Assembly (NCBI RefSeq): GCF_042186555.1
Contig: NC_133328.1
Coordinates: forward strand, 341,226,035-341,290,034
From: Aquarana catesbeiana
Taxonomy: Eukaryota > Chordata > Amphibia > Anura > Ranidae
Direction of reading: 5' to 3'
DNA: 64,000 bases
The notes beneath the pieces were generated by a model. That model did no database searches and had not been told where the DNA came from. It saw nothing but the letters and a program-made list of their open reading frames with translations. This document shows positions 34,367 to 46,818 of this stretch, piece by piece (the stretch's first letter is position 1; each line of letters opens with the position of its first letter). Position numbers and translations under genes: made by a program.

Positions 34367-37300
34367 TTTTTTTTTTTCCACAAAAAAGATTTTATTGAAA
34401 AAAGAATAAGGTAGCAGGTACAATACATTGAAAGGGTATCATAAAGAATCAAACAGTACACTCATTAGACGTTGGTACATCAGAAAGATTATTGTTGTAA
34501 CACTTTTGAATTTACATAGTGCATATGTAATGATTAAAGTATATACACAAGAGGGGGCAACCTTGGTAACAGGAAATGCACCATTGGTGCTAATACTGTA
34601 GTGAAGATACTTCAGTACCTCTGGTACAAAAAGGTCCAATACCCGTCCTGTTCCTTGGGTTGATTGTATGTAAGGAGACAAGTTCGAGTGTCTGTGGTGG
34701 GGGATTCAAGCACGTTAGGACGGTCATACGTGGAGTATGACCCCAAATTCAGAAAATATAAGGGGATGGGTGGTGGGGGTTGTTAAAGAAAAAGGTTAGG
34801 AGTTGGGGGGGAAGTATAGGAGAAGGGGGAGGGAAAAGGAAAGGTGACAGATAGAGAGAAAAAGGCAGATAAAGAGAGAGAGAGGAGGGACCGCTCCTCG
34901 ACCCGGGCCCCACGGGCGCACCCACTGGACATGGCGATCATGGATATTAGGCTAGAAAAGGGAGGCAGTTTAGAACGGAAAGAAGGATCTATAGTAATCA
35001 GTGGTTTTAAAATGGGTCCAGCAAGCCCATATGGCAGTAAATTTCTGGATGCGATCTTGGGATATATAAATCAGTTCTTCCATCTCCTCGATCTTTGCAA
35101 TCCTGGTTAGCCATTCTGTAATGGTCGGGGGAGTAATTGAGCGCCAGTGTGCGGGAATACACACTCTGGCGGCGTTCACCATATGCATTGCTAATGATTT
35201 GTGGTAAACTTTTTTGGACAAGGTTGAATGATGGAGGAGATATTGGGCCGGGTTAAAGTTTAGGGAGTAGGTTGTTACATGTGTAATAATGGAGTGTACA
35301 TCTTTCCAAAATGGTTGAAGTAATGGGCATTCCCACCAAATGTGTAATATGTTTCCTATTGCCTTATTACATCTCCAGCAAATGTTGGGGATGGAGGGCG
35401 AAAATTGGTGTAATCGAGCAGGAGTTCTATACCATTTAGTGGCTATTTTGTACCCATTCTCTTGAATTGCTACATTCAATGACCCCTTATGGGCATATGT
35501 AAGGATAGATTCCCAGTCATCATCAGAGAAATTGATTTGTAGGTCTTTCCCCAAGATAGTCTTGAGGTTTCCGTCTGTGGGCGAAGCGAATCGTCCTGGA
35601 GGAAGGAGTAAATCATGGAATTAAATGACCTTGTGGAATGGACTGGGAGTACATAGTTTCGAATGGGGTAAGTGGTCTTGTCCAAATGTCATTTGCGTTG
35701 GTCGATGTGAAAAAGTGTCTTAGCTGTCTGTAGGACCAGAAGGGGAAGTCTTTCGTGCGGGAGATGGCTTTTAATTCGTTATATGTACGTATCCTCCCAT
35801 CGACAAAAAAATGACGAGTATAAATATCATCGTGTGGCCACTCTTGTATTAGGAAAGTATTCGATTCTCCAGGAGGAAACTCTGGGTTGGCTCTAAGAAG
35901 GGTCAACGGTCCTGGTGTTGAGGATATTTGATATAAGTTCCTAGCTGTAAAGAAAGCTCGCAATGATGGGTATATGAGCGGGTGTGTTTTAATGTCTTGG
36001 GGGTAGTGTTTCACTGGAACCCAGGTCAGGGTGTGCAAGGGTATATTACTAAAGGCATTTTCCAAAATGGTCCATAACTTACTTAATTTATGAGTTTTCC
36101 AGTTTACCACTCTAGTGAGGTGGCATGCTAAATAGTACTTATGTAGGTCTGGCAAAGCAATCCCTCCTTTCGTTTTGGTGCATGTCAGCTTCGTATATTT
36201 GATGCGTGGGGGACTATTTTTCCAGATAAATTTTGAACAGGCTTTTTTATAGGCCATAAAGAAAGATGGGGGCAAGTGGATCGGGATCGTTTGCATGAGA
36301 TACAGAAGTCGGGGTAGAATTATTATCTTTATCAATGCCGAGCGACCAAACCAGGAGACATTCAGGGCACCCCAGTTTTGAAGGTCTGTTTGGATTTTCG
36401 ACAAGGCGTTGAGAAAGTTGTGGTCATAGAGCTCTGTTAGATGCCGGGGGATTCTTATGCCTAGGTAGGTGATGTAGTCGTTTTTCCACTGAAATGGGAA
36501 CGAGGCTTGGCAGTGGGTAACTTCTGATGGTGGGAGAGAGACATTAAGGGCCTGGGATTTAGAATAGTTAATTTTGAAGTTGGACAATATTCCAAAGTGT
36601 TTAATATCTTTCAAAAGATTAGGAAGAGATGTGCGGGGTGTTTGTAGTGATAGTAAAATGTCATCCGCAAAAGCAGCTACCTTAAATTCCCTGCAGTTGA
36701 TAGAGATACCTTGAATATCGGGGTTGGCCCTTATTCTGTTGAGAAGGGGTTCAAGAGACAGGACAAAAATTAGGGGAGACAGGGGGCATCCCTGACGGGT
36801 ACCGTTGCTGATGTGGAAGGCGTTCGACAGGAGGCCATTTGCTTTAACTCTTGCTTTTGGATTGGTGTATAGAGCATTAATGTGTGCAAACATGCGTGGT
36901 AGAAGGCCAATCCCTTTGAGTACCTCTTGCATGTAATCCCAGGCCACCCTGTCGAACGCCTTCTCAGCATCCAGGGATAGTAGAAATCCCTTAGTATTAG
37001 ATGTATTGAGCCAGTGGTGAAGGTTCAGGGTTCGGGTGGTATTGTCTCTTGCCTCTCTACCCGGAATAAAACCTACTTGGTCAGGAAAGACTAGGTCGGG
37101 GATCAGGGGTAATAATCTATTTGCAATGATTTCGGCATATAATTTAATGTCTACATTGAGCAGCGATATGGGTCTATAATTGGAAACTAGCATTGGGTCT
37201 TTATCTGTTTTGGGTATCACTGCTATCTGGGCTTCTAACATGTGTCCGGATGTAGCGAGTGGGTTTGAAAGAAAATTGAAGGCCGACAACATTTTGGGTG

Positions 37301-37377
37301 CTAGTGCCTCTAAGAAAGTTTTGTAGTATATGAGAGGTAAGCCATCAGGGCCTGGGCTCTTGCCCGCTTTCGTTTGT
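34367..37377 (-). mobile_element. Tx1-type L1 element, 5'-truncated (L1-1)
   Basis: Flanked by TAAAACACAAA (34356-34366 and 37378-37388). The minus-strand 3' end has poly(A), seen here as T runs at 34367-34377, preceded by an AATAAA signal. It is truncated inside the RT domain at 37377, starting with the codons for the KSPGPDGLP box. A 3' UTR of about 600 bp follows the ORF. Confidence 0.9.
34970..37377 (-). pseudogene. L1-1 ORF2 fragment: RT and C-terminal domain
   Basis: The first frame (37377 to 35613) holds the RT: KSPGPDGLP, PKTDKDPMLVSNYRPISLLN, GFIPGREARDN, LSLDAEKAFDRVAWDYM, GTRQGCPLSPLIFVLSLEPL and an intact FADDILLSL catalytic box. A frameshift near 35600 leads to the C-terminal part (to 34970), with a CWRC...HIWWECP zinc-knuckle-like motif characteristic of L1/Tx1 ORF2. 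ORF1 and endonuclease are gone through truncation. Confidence 0.9.
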
Positions 37378-37388
37378 TAAAACACAAA

Positions 37389-37720
37389 ATTTAATAAACT
37401 GTGTAAACTTCAAACATTGCACTCACATAAAAACTCTTTAAGTCAAGCCAAAACAACACAGCAATATGAGTTCCCAGTCCTCCTATGTAAACGCCCAACA
37501 CCAGATGTAATGATGGTCATGGCGGACCCGAGATAAGCGGAAAAAGCGGAAAAAGGCTCTCACCCCCACTCACTGAACCTCGTCTGATTGAACCAGGATC
37601 CTCCGCTCACACACTCAGATTAGATGCTAATGATGGATGCCGAACAGCCACGCCCCGACATGTTTCGTCATACCTGACTTATTCATGGGATTGGCTGTAC
37701 GGTACGGCACCTCCTACTCT
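37389..37720 (-). mobile_element. PLE2 inverted region, segment 3
   Basis: This is the reverse complement of about 48985-49340, the 3' end of ORF2 and the 3' region of PLE2, and includes an inverted hammerhead-like motif at 37641-37710. It ends with the L1-2 target duplication CGGCACCTCCTACTCT (37705-37720). Confidence 0.88.
37641..37710 (-). ncRNA. Hammerhead-like motif, inverted PLE2 copy
   Basis: The minus strand reads as at 49000-49075: ACAGCC/GGCTGT stem I, ATGAATA in the core, GTC/GAC stem II, GAAAC, and an ATGTC end. Two close copies of the motif in opposite senses in one element support a conserved structure rather than chance. Confidence 0.45.
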
Positions 37721-38300
37721 CTTTTTTTTTTTTCCTTTTAAGAAAAAGTTTATTGAAGATTGGTAACATACAATTTAAGAGAAAGATTCCATAACATACA
37801 GGAGACTAACAGAGATTGTATCCTGTCACAGCTATCGCCATATCCAAGGAGATAGCAGAGAACCTATAAATTGTAGTTAAGCAAGTATTGCCAAATGACA
37901 CTTTGCACAATGAAAGTTAAGTCATCCAGCAATAACAATCAAGTAGAGAGTCGGGACAGTCGGGAGGTGCCACTCCCGGAGAGCAATCACAGAGAGAGCA
38001 AAATTGTTACTATCCGGTGTTATAACCTCTCTATCCCCCCTAGGTGCCCAGACGTCTGGGGGGTTCCCAGGGGCTCTAAACCTAGGCACTGACACCCTCA
38101 ACTGAAGGAGTTGGTTGTCCCTGAAGGGGAGATCACCTTCCCAACCGTCCACCCTCCACATAAATAAAGAGAACAAACAAAAAATACTTCAGTAATGTTT
38201 TTTCAGAAGTGACTATTTGTCAATCGGGGTACGGGCAGAATGCCCAGAAAAAGAGGAGAGAAAACATGTGAAAAGGAGGGTGCAGTTAGAGAAGGAGAGG

Positions 38301-41300
38301 TCAGTGGGGAGGGGAAAGGTTCCGAGACATCTTTCCCATACCAGGTAGGATTGGAATATCGCAGAGCGTGGCCCATGGTTCCCAAGTAGTATTAAATCTT
38401 TCAATTTTATCAGTCAGCTTCGCCACTATAAGCTCTTGTGCCATAATCCACGAGATTTTTCGTTTGCAAGCCTGAAAGGTGACCGAGGGCTTCTTCCAAG
38501 CTTTTGCCAAGGTAATTTTAGCTTCCACCAGAATGAAGAAAGAAAGTACTTGTAACCGTTTAGTCAGATTAGGTATGTATTGATTTAGTAGAGCTATCAT
38601 AGGATTAGGGGCGATCGTTTCTCCTGTTAGGGAACTAATTGTGCGAAAAATATTCTTCCAAAAGGATCTGATGCGAGGGCAAGTCCACCATACATGAAAC
38701 ATTGAGCCCTCTAGCTCGCATCCTCTAAAGCAAAGCGGGGAAGTTCCTGGGTATATTAATGCCAATCTAGAAGGGACATAATACCACCTATTCATAACTT
38801 TTAAGCTAGCTTCTATTAAGGAAACGTTGCACATACCTTTCGATGAGCGCAACGAAACCCGGCCCGGAACCAATCAGAGGCATTCCAGACGCAGCCCGTG
38901 TCCTCCTCCCAGGCCCGAGTGTAGGACGGTTTATCCGAGTGCGATTGAAGTGCTGCATAAATCAGGGAGATACCCCCCTCTGGTCCATGGAGTCAGTGCA
39001 CCATTGCTCATAAGGTGTTATATAGGGAGGATCCTTCCTGGAGGACCAGATAGTGTGTAAAAAGTGGGAAATTTGTGTATATCTGAACCTTTCCGAATCC
39101 GGCATACCTAGATTTTTCTTACATTGGGCCACAGTAAGAGGGCCCTTGGAGGACAGGAAGTGCCCTATATGGTAGAGGCTCTTGTCTGTCCACCAGCGGA
39201 ATGCCTGAATGTTAAGTCCCGGAGGGAACTTCGGGTTATGGAAAAGGTGAGCCAGTGGTTTCAGTTGAGAGATCAAGGAGTGATTCATGTAGAGTTTGGT
39301 GCATAGAGCTATCGAGTGAGATAGGGTGGGGGCCATAATAGCTGGCCTACTTCTGGTGTCTGACCATAAAAGATAATCGATAGTGTTAAGAGGGATCGCT
39401 TTCCTTTCCATTGAGACCCAATCCGGTTTGCAGTTCCTGGAGTAAATTATTGATAATTGTGCTAATTGAGCTGCCTGATAGTAACCCCACAAATCTGGCA
39501 GACCCAGACCCCCCTATGATTTTAGGCATACTAAAATGCTGGACGGGCATCTGTAACCCTTGTTACCCCAAACAAAGCGGGTTATGTCAGACTGGAAGTT
39601 ACTGAGGAAGCGTTTCCTTATGGGAATCGGGAGCGAACGGAAAAGATATAAAAGGCGTGGGAGGAGCGTCATCTTGACTGCATGCACCCTACCTAGCCAG
39701 GATAGACCACTTCTAGACCACTTAGTCAGGTCTGCTCTGCATTTATTAATCATCGGTGGGTAATTAGCATTAAAAAGATTATTTATGTCCGAAGTCAGTT
39801 TAATCCCTAGGTAAGGGAGTGCGGCTGGTGCCCATGAAAAGTCAAAGTTGTTTGAAAGAAGAGCGAGAGAGTTGCTAGGTACTGTTATATTTAAAGCAAT
39901 GGATTTAGACAGATTTACTTCTAAACCGGAAATCGCCGTGAACTCCTTCAGCGTCTTATAAATCATAGGCGTAGAGATTAAAGGGGAAGTAATATAAAGT
40001 AGGAGGTCATCAGTATAGAGCGCACACTTGTGTTCCTGGCCCCCACACATCACCCCCTTAATGTTAGGATTCGATCTGATCGCTATGGCCAGCGTTTCGA
40101 TGGGCATAGCGAAAAGCAGGGGCGAGAGAGGGCATCCCTGCCTGGTACCCCTACTGATCTTGAGAGATGATGAGTATCTGCCCATCAGTCGCACTTGAGC
40201 AGAGGGTTTAGAATAAAGTGAATTGATTAAGTTCAAAAAATGATTACCAAAACCCCATCTCCGTAGGATACCAGACTGGTAAGCCCAGTCCACTGAGTCA
40301 AAAGCTTTGTTTAAATCAATCGAGAGGAGAAAGCCTTTCTGCGGGGATCCCCCATCCCACTGCGACAGTAGGAGTGAAATCATATCTATGGAACGGCGGA
40401 TTTGGTCCGGGCCCTGTCTCCCAGGAATAAATCCCACCTGGTCCCCATTTATATATGATGGGATGAAGCTCCCTATTCTATTTGCCAGTATCTTAGTCAT
40501 AATTTTGATGTCATTATTTATCAGCGAGATGGGTCGATAGTTGCTCACCTCACTGGAGTCTTTGCCCTGTTTTGGTATAACTGAAATATATGCTGAGTTG
40601 AGGTCAGTATCGAGATGTGAACCCTCCCGAAGTGTATTGAAGAGTTTCGTCAGATAAGGGGCTAGACAAGTGCCAAATTTCTTATAGTAACCATTTGAAA
40701 AACCATCAGGGCCTGGTGAGGAGCCCACCTTTAATGTTTTAATGGTGTCCAGGACTTCCTGGATTGAGAAGGGATCCTCGAGGAGGTCCCTGTGTTCCGG
40801 TGACAGAGTAGGTAGTGTAAGGGAGTCCAGGAACGAACTCTGCGAACTTTGGGGGGGGGAGACTTTCGGATTGTAAAGATCTGAATAGAATTTATGGAAA
40901 GCTGCCATAATCTTTTCGGGATTTTGGGTCAAGTCGCCTGTGGGTAGCCTAATTTTCGGGAATGCCAAAGAGCGGGGTTTGGGGCTTAGTTTGACTGCCA
41001 GTTTAGATCCTATTTTGTCCTTTTGGGAATAAAGCTTAGCCCCCGACCATCTAAGGTGTTTTTCAGCTGCTGTAGTCAGTTGTAGGTTTAGGAGGGCTCT
41101 GGCTTTCTCCAGATTTTCTAAGGATTTAGGCGAGGGGTTCTGCTTGTGTGCCTTCGTAGCTTTATGAAAATCCTCAGTTAGTCTGAGTGTGTCTACTCTG
41201 TGCTCTGCTTTAAGTTTGGATGACATTTGTATCAGTTTCCCTCTAATTACTGACTTGTGGGCCGCCCAGACCGTTACCGGGGAAACCTCACCGGTCGCAT

Positions 41301-42157
41301 TAATTTGAAAATATTCATTAATGGCTTCTTCAACTAAGGAACATTGAACCGGGTCACTCAGTAGGGATTCCTGTAGACGCCAGCGAGGTGAGCTCCCTGC
41401 GCCCCCAGACCTCTTTAGGATGAGTGTCACCATCGAATGGTCGGATAAGGAAGTATCTACTATCCTAGATCTTCTGACCAATGGGATTGTTGCTGAGCAT
41501 GTGAAAATGTGGTCTATCCTGGCATAGGAATTATGTGGTGCCGAAAAGTGGGTGTAATCTTTCGTACGTGGGTTAGTCTCTCTCCAGATATCAATCATAC
41601 CCACCTCATGAAGCAACCGCGTAATTTTGACGCTCTGTCTGGAGGGGGGGGCGTCTAGATTTCTGCTTATCCCCAGAAGACTTATCAATGGAGAAGTCAA
41701 ATGCCGTGTTGGAGTCTCCTCCCACAATGATCGTGCCTCGCAGATGGGGTTTACGTTTATGTAAAAGTGATTCAAAAAAGGTTTTTTGTCCCCTATTAGG
41801 AGAGTAGTAGGAGACAAAAGAGTATAGATCCCCGTCAATATGGCCAGACACCAGAATATACCGGCCTTGAGGGTCAATTATTATCTCTGATTGTGAAATA
41901 TTGATGTGTTTGGCAAAGCAGAGAGCTACTCCTTTGGTTTTATTATCTCCTGAAGCTAAGAAAAATTGTGGGAAGCATTGGTGGAGAAAGGAAGGCTTAT
42001 ATGTAGAAGGAAAATGGGTCTCTTGGATGAGTAGGACATCCGCATGCATGGAGTGATATAGTTGGAATAATTTCCTACGTTTTATGGGGGAATTCAGGCC
42101 CTGCATATTGTGAGAAATTATGTTAAGTGAGGGTGTAGAAACGGGAGTGTCAGCCAT
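38301..42157 (-). pseudogene. L1-2 ORF2: AP endonuclease + RT (at least four frameshifts)
   Basis: Starts MADTPVSTPSLNIISHNMQG at 42157. The APE endonuclease N-half has IQETHFPS and VSYYSPN; a frameshift near 41650-41680 leads to HNSYARIDHIFTCS and SLSDHSMVTL. The RT follows (SSPGPDGFSNGYYKK, PKQGKDSSEVSNYRPISLI, GFIPGRQGPDQIRR, LLSIDLNKAFDSVDWAYQ, GTRQGCPLSPLLFAMPIETL) with LYTDDLLLY, where YADD is normal. Further shifts occur near 39500, 38962 and 38870. The C-terminal CFRGC...HVWWTCP motif is intact. Inactive as it stands. Confidence 0.92.
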
Positions 42158-43401
42158 GAACCAGAGGAGGTGCGTCTATGTAAAAAAACTCAGGCTTACC
42201 CCTTTTGAGCGTAGGTATCCAAACAAGCAGCCCGACGAATCCTTGGGCCAAATAATGCGAACCTGCTGTGGGAGGACACGAACCTGCCCGGAACCTTGAT
42301 GTGCTCAGATGAGCAAGGAGGAAAGTAGAGGGGAAAGGAAGGAAAGAAGAGAGGGAGGGTGGCAAAAACATACCATTAGTCTGAAGTATATGCATTACAA
42401 ACCAATAAAATCCCTGAGAACCGTGAGCCGAGGGGTCCTCGCCCCCCTTCTCACCCTTGAGTTGAAGTGAGCTTGTCACCTCAACTCCCTAACCTTAAGA
42501 GGACCAGATGCCCCAGCTAGGGGATCTGGTAAAGGAAACCAAATGCACCTGCTGTTTACCTGGATTCCACTGGAGGCGTGCTGGGTCCACCACAGCCCCG
42601 ACGCCTAAAAAAAAGGAAAAAATGTAACTAAAGGCCAATCTGAGGCCTATGCTGAGTAATGCCCTGAACGAGCCAACCAAAAAGGAATTATTACTAAGAA
42701 TCTAGTGGATCACTGTATGTGAAAAACCTTGCCCTTTTGGCGCCCCGTTCCCCAGTCAATGAGACTGGGAACCCAGGAAAGCCATTAGGTGTCAAACTGG
42801 CGTAGAGCCTGTGCTCCGAATGGTTAGTAAATGGAGACTGTATCCCAAGGAACTCACCCTTCACACCGCCCGCGATGATCCCATCGCCAACCGTGCGAAA
42901 AGGCAGCCAGTAACCACAAAAATACTGAAAATACAAGGATATTAAAAAAGGGAGATATAAACATAACAACCTAGAACTCCCATAACCTGTTCAAGAGGCC
43001 CAAACAGCATGAGACTTCGTGTCCTACCCTAAAGGGTCTAGGCGAGAAGGAAAATGACTCATATGTATATACTAGATGAACAAAAATAAAGAAAAAGTAA
43101 AGGAGAATGTAGGGGAGTACTACCCCCTTCCCTTCCCCACGTCTGAGTCCGACACCATCGGGTGTAGGTGACTTCCCGTCCATTACAAACGTGGACCGAA
43201 TCCCCCTCCCAAACATAGTTGATAGGGATAAAGGCACCCAGTAAACCATTTAGTGATGGGGATACTTGGAAGGCCTAAAAGAGATCTGTGTCCGGACTGG
43301 GGGGAAAAACAGCAAGTCTCCAGGTAGTGACAAAAATCCTGATCATAGCCGGACAGTCAATTCGTAGCATTTTCTTTGGATCGTTTGTGGCTTGATTTGA
43401 G
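42158..43401 (-). other. Spacer between ORF1 and ORF2 of L1-2
   Basis: 1.24 kb with no supportable reading frame on either strand. This is long for an L1-type intergenic region. I see no insertion termini in it. Confidence 0.55.
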
Positions 43402-44513
43402 CTAGGTGGGTTGCAGCGGACTCGCTGGTGGGGGTCTTTTGGAGGACGATGATGATCCCTTGGTTGACTTGGTGCTAGGGGGTTCCTGCACAATTAGGCC
43501 CAGGTGCAAAAACAAGCGCTCCCCTTCTGCAAATGATGAGAATGCGTAGTTCTTATTTCTGTAGGAAAAGTTCAAACGGAGCGGGAAGGACCACCTATAT
43601 GTGATTTCTTTTTCCGTAAGGATCTGCAGGAGCAGTTTAAGTGCACATCTCTTCTGTACTGTGTATGGTGATAAATCAGCAAACACCTGTATTTTGTGTC
43701 CCATTAGCATTAGATTTTCTGAAAGCCTGGACTTCTTCATGACCTCCTCCTTCACCGAGAAAAAGTGTGGTTTCACGATGATATCTCGAGGGAGACCGTC
43801 TGAGCGGGGGGGTTGTAGGGCTCTGTGTGCCCTATCCAATTCCAAACAATGTTCAGGTATGCCTGGAATGAGAGCCTTAATCAGGGATTTTACAGCAGCA
43901 TGCACATCTTTTTCAGACTCAGGGAGCCCCCTGAGTCTAAAGTTATAACGCCTGGACCTGTTCTCAAGGTCATCGATCTTTGCATACGCCGCTTCTAGCT
44001 GGTCCTGAACATCCTGAATTCTGGCTGAGTTCTGGTTAATCCCCGCCACTGACTGATCTGCTTTCCTTTCTATATTGTCCATTCTCAGACCTATTTGCTG
44101 CAGGTCAGCATGGATGGAAGAAGTAATTTGGGCTGCGTTTGCTGCTAAGCTTTTAGAAAGCAGCAGAGAGAAAGCTGTCATCATGGAGGGGAAATCATTT
44201 GGAGAGGGGATGGCAGCCATTTCCTCACTCACTGACAGAAGCATGCCTGTGTGTGGATCAAGCATGGGTGTGGGGGGGAGGCCGTCATTCATTCTGTGCA
44301 ATAGGGACTCTGTTGAGGCAGGAGAAGCAGCCCATTCCCGGGGGGAGATGAGGTACCTGGAGATTGTGGCGGTTGTGAGTCCTGGTCCGCAATGGAAACC
44401 TCAGGATCCTCCGTGCTGTGTAGGCCGCGCGCCGCCATCTTAGCATAGCTGAGGGGAGCGGCCGCCGCCGCCATCCGGTCGCTCAGGTTCCTCCTGACTT
44501 GAGAAGTGGACAT
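43402..44513 (-). pseudogene. L1-2 ORF1: coiled-coil RNA-binding protein (one frameshift)
   Basis: The start at 44513 (MSTSQVRRNLSDRM) leads into a Ser/Pro/Gln-rich tail. A frameshift near 44290-44310 moves to the main frame (HRMNDGLPPTPMLD onward), open to 43402. A coiled coil (IQDVQDQLEAAYAKIDDLEN) precedes RSRRYNFRLRGLPESEKDV, the start of the RRM-like part of L1 ORF1 proteins, then a CTD and a Ser/Lys-rich tail. Total about 370 residues. Such proteins package the element RNA. Confidence 0.85.
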
Positions 44514-44679
44514 TTAGTGACTCCCCAGCGTCTCCCCCACCCGATCCACCCGGTGGCTGTCTCACGGGCTTGTTCTGCGGGCTCCGGCGGCTATCAGCGG
44601 GCTGTGGTGGAGCGGAGCTCTAGAAGGCAGTGGCCATCTTGCGAGCTCCTGCGCATGTGCCTCCGGCACCTCCTACTCT

Positions 44680-45059
44680 TATACCCTTCACATCTAACCC
44701 GGTTAAAGGTTACATAGCACTTCCGCTTCACCAGGTGTCCCCACGGCCACAATACATCCCGCACTGGGACGATCACATCACCCAGGAGGCACTTACATCT
44801 AAACAGCATTTTCAAATGTTTCATTAATATCGCCATATCTTAATGTCAGTGAAGTATATCGGAAGGCATTCAATCAATTAAAATAGCTCATAAATTTAAT
44901 ATATAATAAATAATAAAAAATAATAACAAAAAGCATGTTTCTCACATGCAATTTAATATTCTATAGAAATACACATAAAAATACTCATAAAACTACTAAA
45001 TTCCTTCTATCTAAAACTGAACATTCACTAGACTGCATCCGATTTATCCATTTAGTCAG
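44680..45059 (-). mobile_element. PLE2 inverted region, final segment
   Basis: It continues the inverted sequence after L1-2 and then passes into AT-rich non-coding DNA. The inversion boundary with the forward terminal repeat lies at about 45060. No gene is supportable. Confidence 0.6.
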
Positions 45060-45655
45060 AATATTTCACCTAAACCTGATTATATGGTTTACCATGCTCA
45101 TTTGCCAAAACACGAGAGTGTGAGGCATATTCATCCGGTGAGTGTTGAATCCGAAGGGAGAGGAATCACTGGCACGTTTGATTTGATGAACATTTAAGAA
45201 ATCTGCACATCATTCACGGTGTTTTCTTTATGGACATTTCTATGGATTCATTTTTCCTATGGATGGATTCCACTATTTATTCTTTGTTTGATCTATGGGT
45301 GTTACATATGATGTACTATTGATTGCTTTTTTTGTGATATATACAATTTTTTTCTGAATATCACTACAGTGCACTGGTCACACACTTGGTCACTGGTTCA
45401 TGTCATATCACTGATATTAGCGCCGCTTATATTCATTTTCTGTTCTTTGCAAATTAATAGAGGTCACTTAATTTTTTACATTTAAAGTGGCAGCTTTGGA
45501 AGTCTCACGGATTTTCACATACTTCACATTTTTTATTGTTCTACACACAGTGGTGAGATATACACTTCTCTTGAGCGCAGTGGTAGGAACTCAAGGAGGG
45601 CGTGCAAAAAAAATTTTTTTGAGTACCGTTGTTTACATTTCATTTTTTTAACCAC
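45060..45655 (+). mobile_element. PLE2 forward terminal repeat
   Basis: It shares ATTTCACCTAAACCTGATTA and CATATTCATCCGGTGAGTG with 49432-49652 and is the reverse complement of 33864-34300 plus 23753-23901. It preserves the uninterrupted TTAA (45482-45485) that marks piggyBac C's target. Confidence 0.85.
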
Positions 45656-45912
45656 TTGCTGCCATGGATGCCATGAACTTTTTATCTAACAGACAAATGA
45701 ATCCTAAGTGTGTCTTCTCCATGAGTCAAGAAATGACTGACTGTGAGGAAGACTACACAGGAATTTTAAAAACTTTGGACAATCTGTTGGAGAAATAGAT
45801 TAAGACATGGTGGGATGTTTTTACATTCGAACATTAGCTGAGAGAGAATCTCATTTTTCGTAGCCTGAGGTGGGAAGTATCCCCCCAGGATGGGCTCAAT
45901 GAACAGGTTTAC

Positions 45913-46818
45913 ATGGATGAATGGTTCGAATTTTTTAAAAAAGTAGGGAGGGAACTACAGACCCTTGTTTTAAAGAGAAAACAGATTAAACTTAGTAAAC
46001 TTAAAGAAAAAATCACTACTCTACAAAGTAAGTTAGAACCGATTAAAGAATCCAGTCAGATGAAGGAATTTAATGCTAATATGAAAAAGAAACTAGAAAA
46101 AATAGATCGAGAAACTCAAAAGAAAAAAGTTAAAAAATATAATAGAGATTCCAACGACTTTAAAACTAGTAAAGTTTATGCATGGCAAAGCCTGAATGCT
46201 GAGAGCACTGAGGCCAGTGGTGCAAATAAGGAAGGAGTAACCACTAGGACCACTTCACACCCGAACCAAAATAAAGATGTGATAAATAAGGGTACAAATA
46301 ATAGAGGTGCACTAACAGGCCCTAATTATAATCGCAATGTTAATACCCCAGGAAACAGGGAAAATTATTATGATGAACAATATCAGTCACCAGGTCCATC
46401 TAGACCAATGAATGGGGGGCACCCACAATTCTACAATTACCAATCACCCCGCCCATATCAACAAAGGAGGGGGGGTGGGAGATCAGATGATTACCCCCAA
46501 CGGGAACATCAACAATGGCAACATTACCCTCCCCCTGAACCCAATAATCGTGTACCACTGTACAATAGATACCAACCATTAGTGGAAGAAGAATACAGGG
46601 CAAATTATCAACATGAACCTTTTTTAGGACAGCGTGGGAGGAGGGGGAGAGGTGGAGGAACACCGAGGAGGAGTATGCACCCAGGGGATCGCAGGGGAGG
46701 AGACAAAAATGGACCACCACAGTACCCAAGCAGAGACATTATACCCTTCCAAAGAGAAGAAGGGGCTGTCGGGCAGGCAAACACAGACAACCCAAGAAAA
46801 AGACCAAGGGACACGTAG
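45913..46818 (+). CDS. PLE2 ORF1: coiled-coil, RG/Tyr-rich protein (301 aa)
   Basis: The N-terminal half is a Lys/Glu-rich coiled coil (about residues 10-80, with SKLKEKITTLQSKLEPIK and MKKKLEKIDRETQKKKVKK). The second half is Asn/Tyr/Gln/Arg/Gly-rich and disordered, with PSRPMNGG, RRGRGGGTPRR and VPLYNRYQPLVEEE, ending KRPRDT. The PLE1 relic shares the latter motifs. It is probably an RNA-binding companion protein; the role is inferred from composition and from position ahead of the RT. The stop at 46816 overlaps the beginning of the ORF2 frame. Confidence 0.8.
   Translation: MDEWFEFFKKVGRELQTLVLKRKQIKLSKLKEKITTLQSKLEPIKESSQMKEFNANMKKKLEKIDRETQKKKVKKYNRDSNDFKTSKVYAWQSLNAESTEASGANKEGVTTRTTSHPNQNKDVINKGTNNRGALTGPNYNRNVNTPGNRENYYDEQYQSPGPSRPMNGGHPQFYNYQSPRPYQQRRGGGRSDDYPQREHQQWQHYPPPEPNNRVPLYNRYQPLVEEEYRANYQHEPFLGQRGRRGRGGGTPRRSMHPGDRRGGDKNGPPQYPSRDIIPFQREEGAVGQANTDNPRKRPRDT

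Larger units (their letters stand above)
37721..44663 (-). mobile_element. Tx1-type L1 element, near full length (L1-2)
   Basis: Exact 16-bp duplications CGGCACCTCCTACTCT at 37705-37720 and 44664-44679. The minus-strand 3' end has A-rich tail and AATAAA (reverse TTTATTG at about 37749). The 5' end has a GC-rich leader of about 150 bp before the ORF1 start, so it appears complete. ORF1 and ORF2 are present with several frameshifts. It interrupted the inverted terminal region of PLE2. Confidence 0.92.

Noticed and set aside
43601..44443. Plus-strand frames over the L1-2 ORF1 region
   Set aside because: They are antisense to a clear L1 ORF1 with coiled coil and RRM-like motifs.
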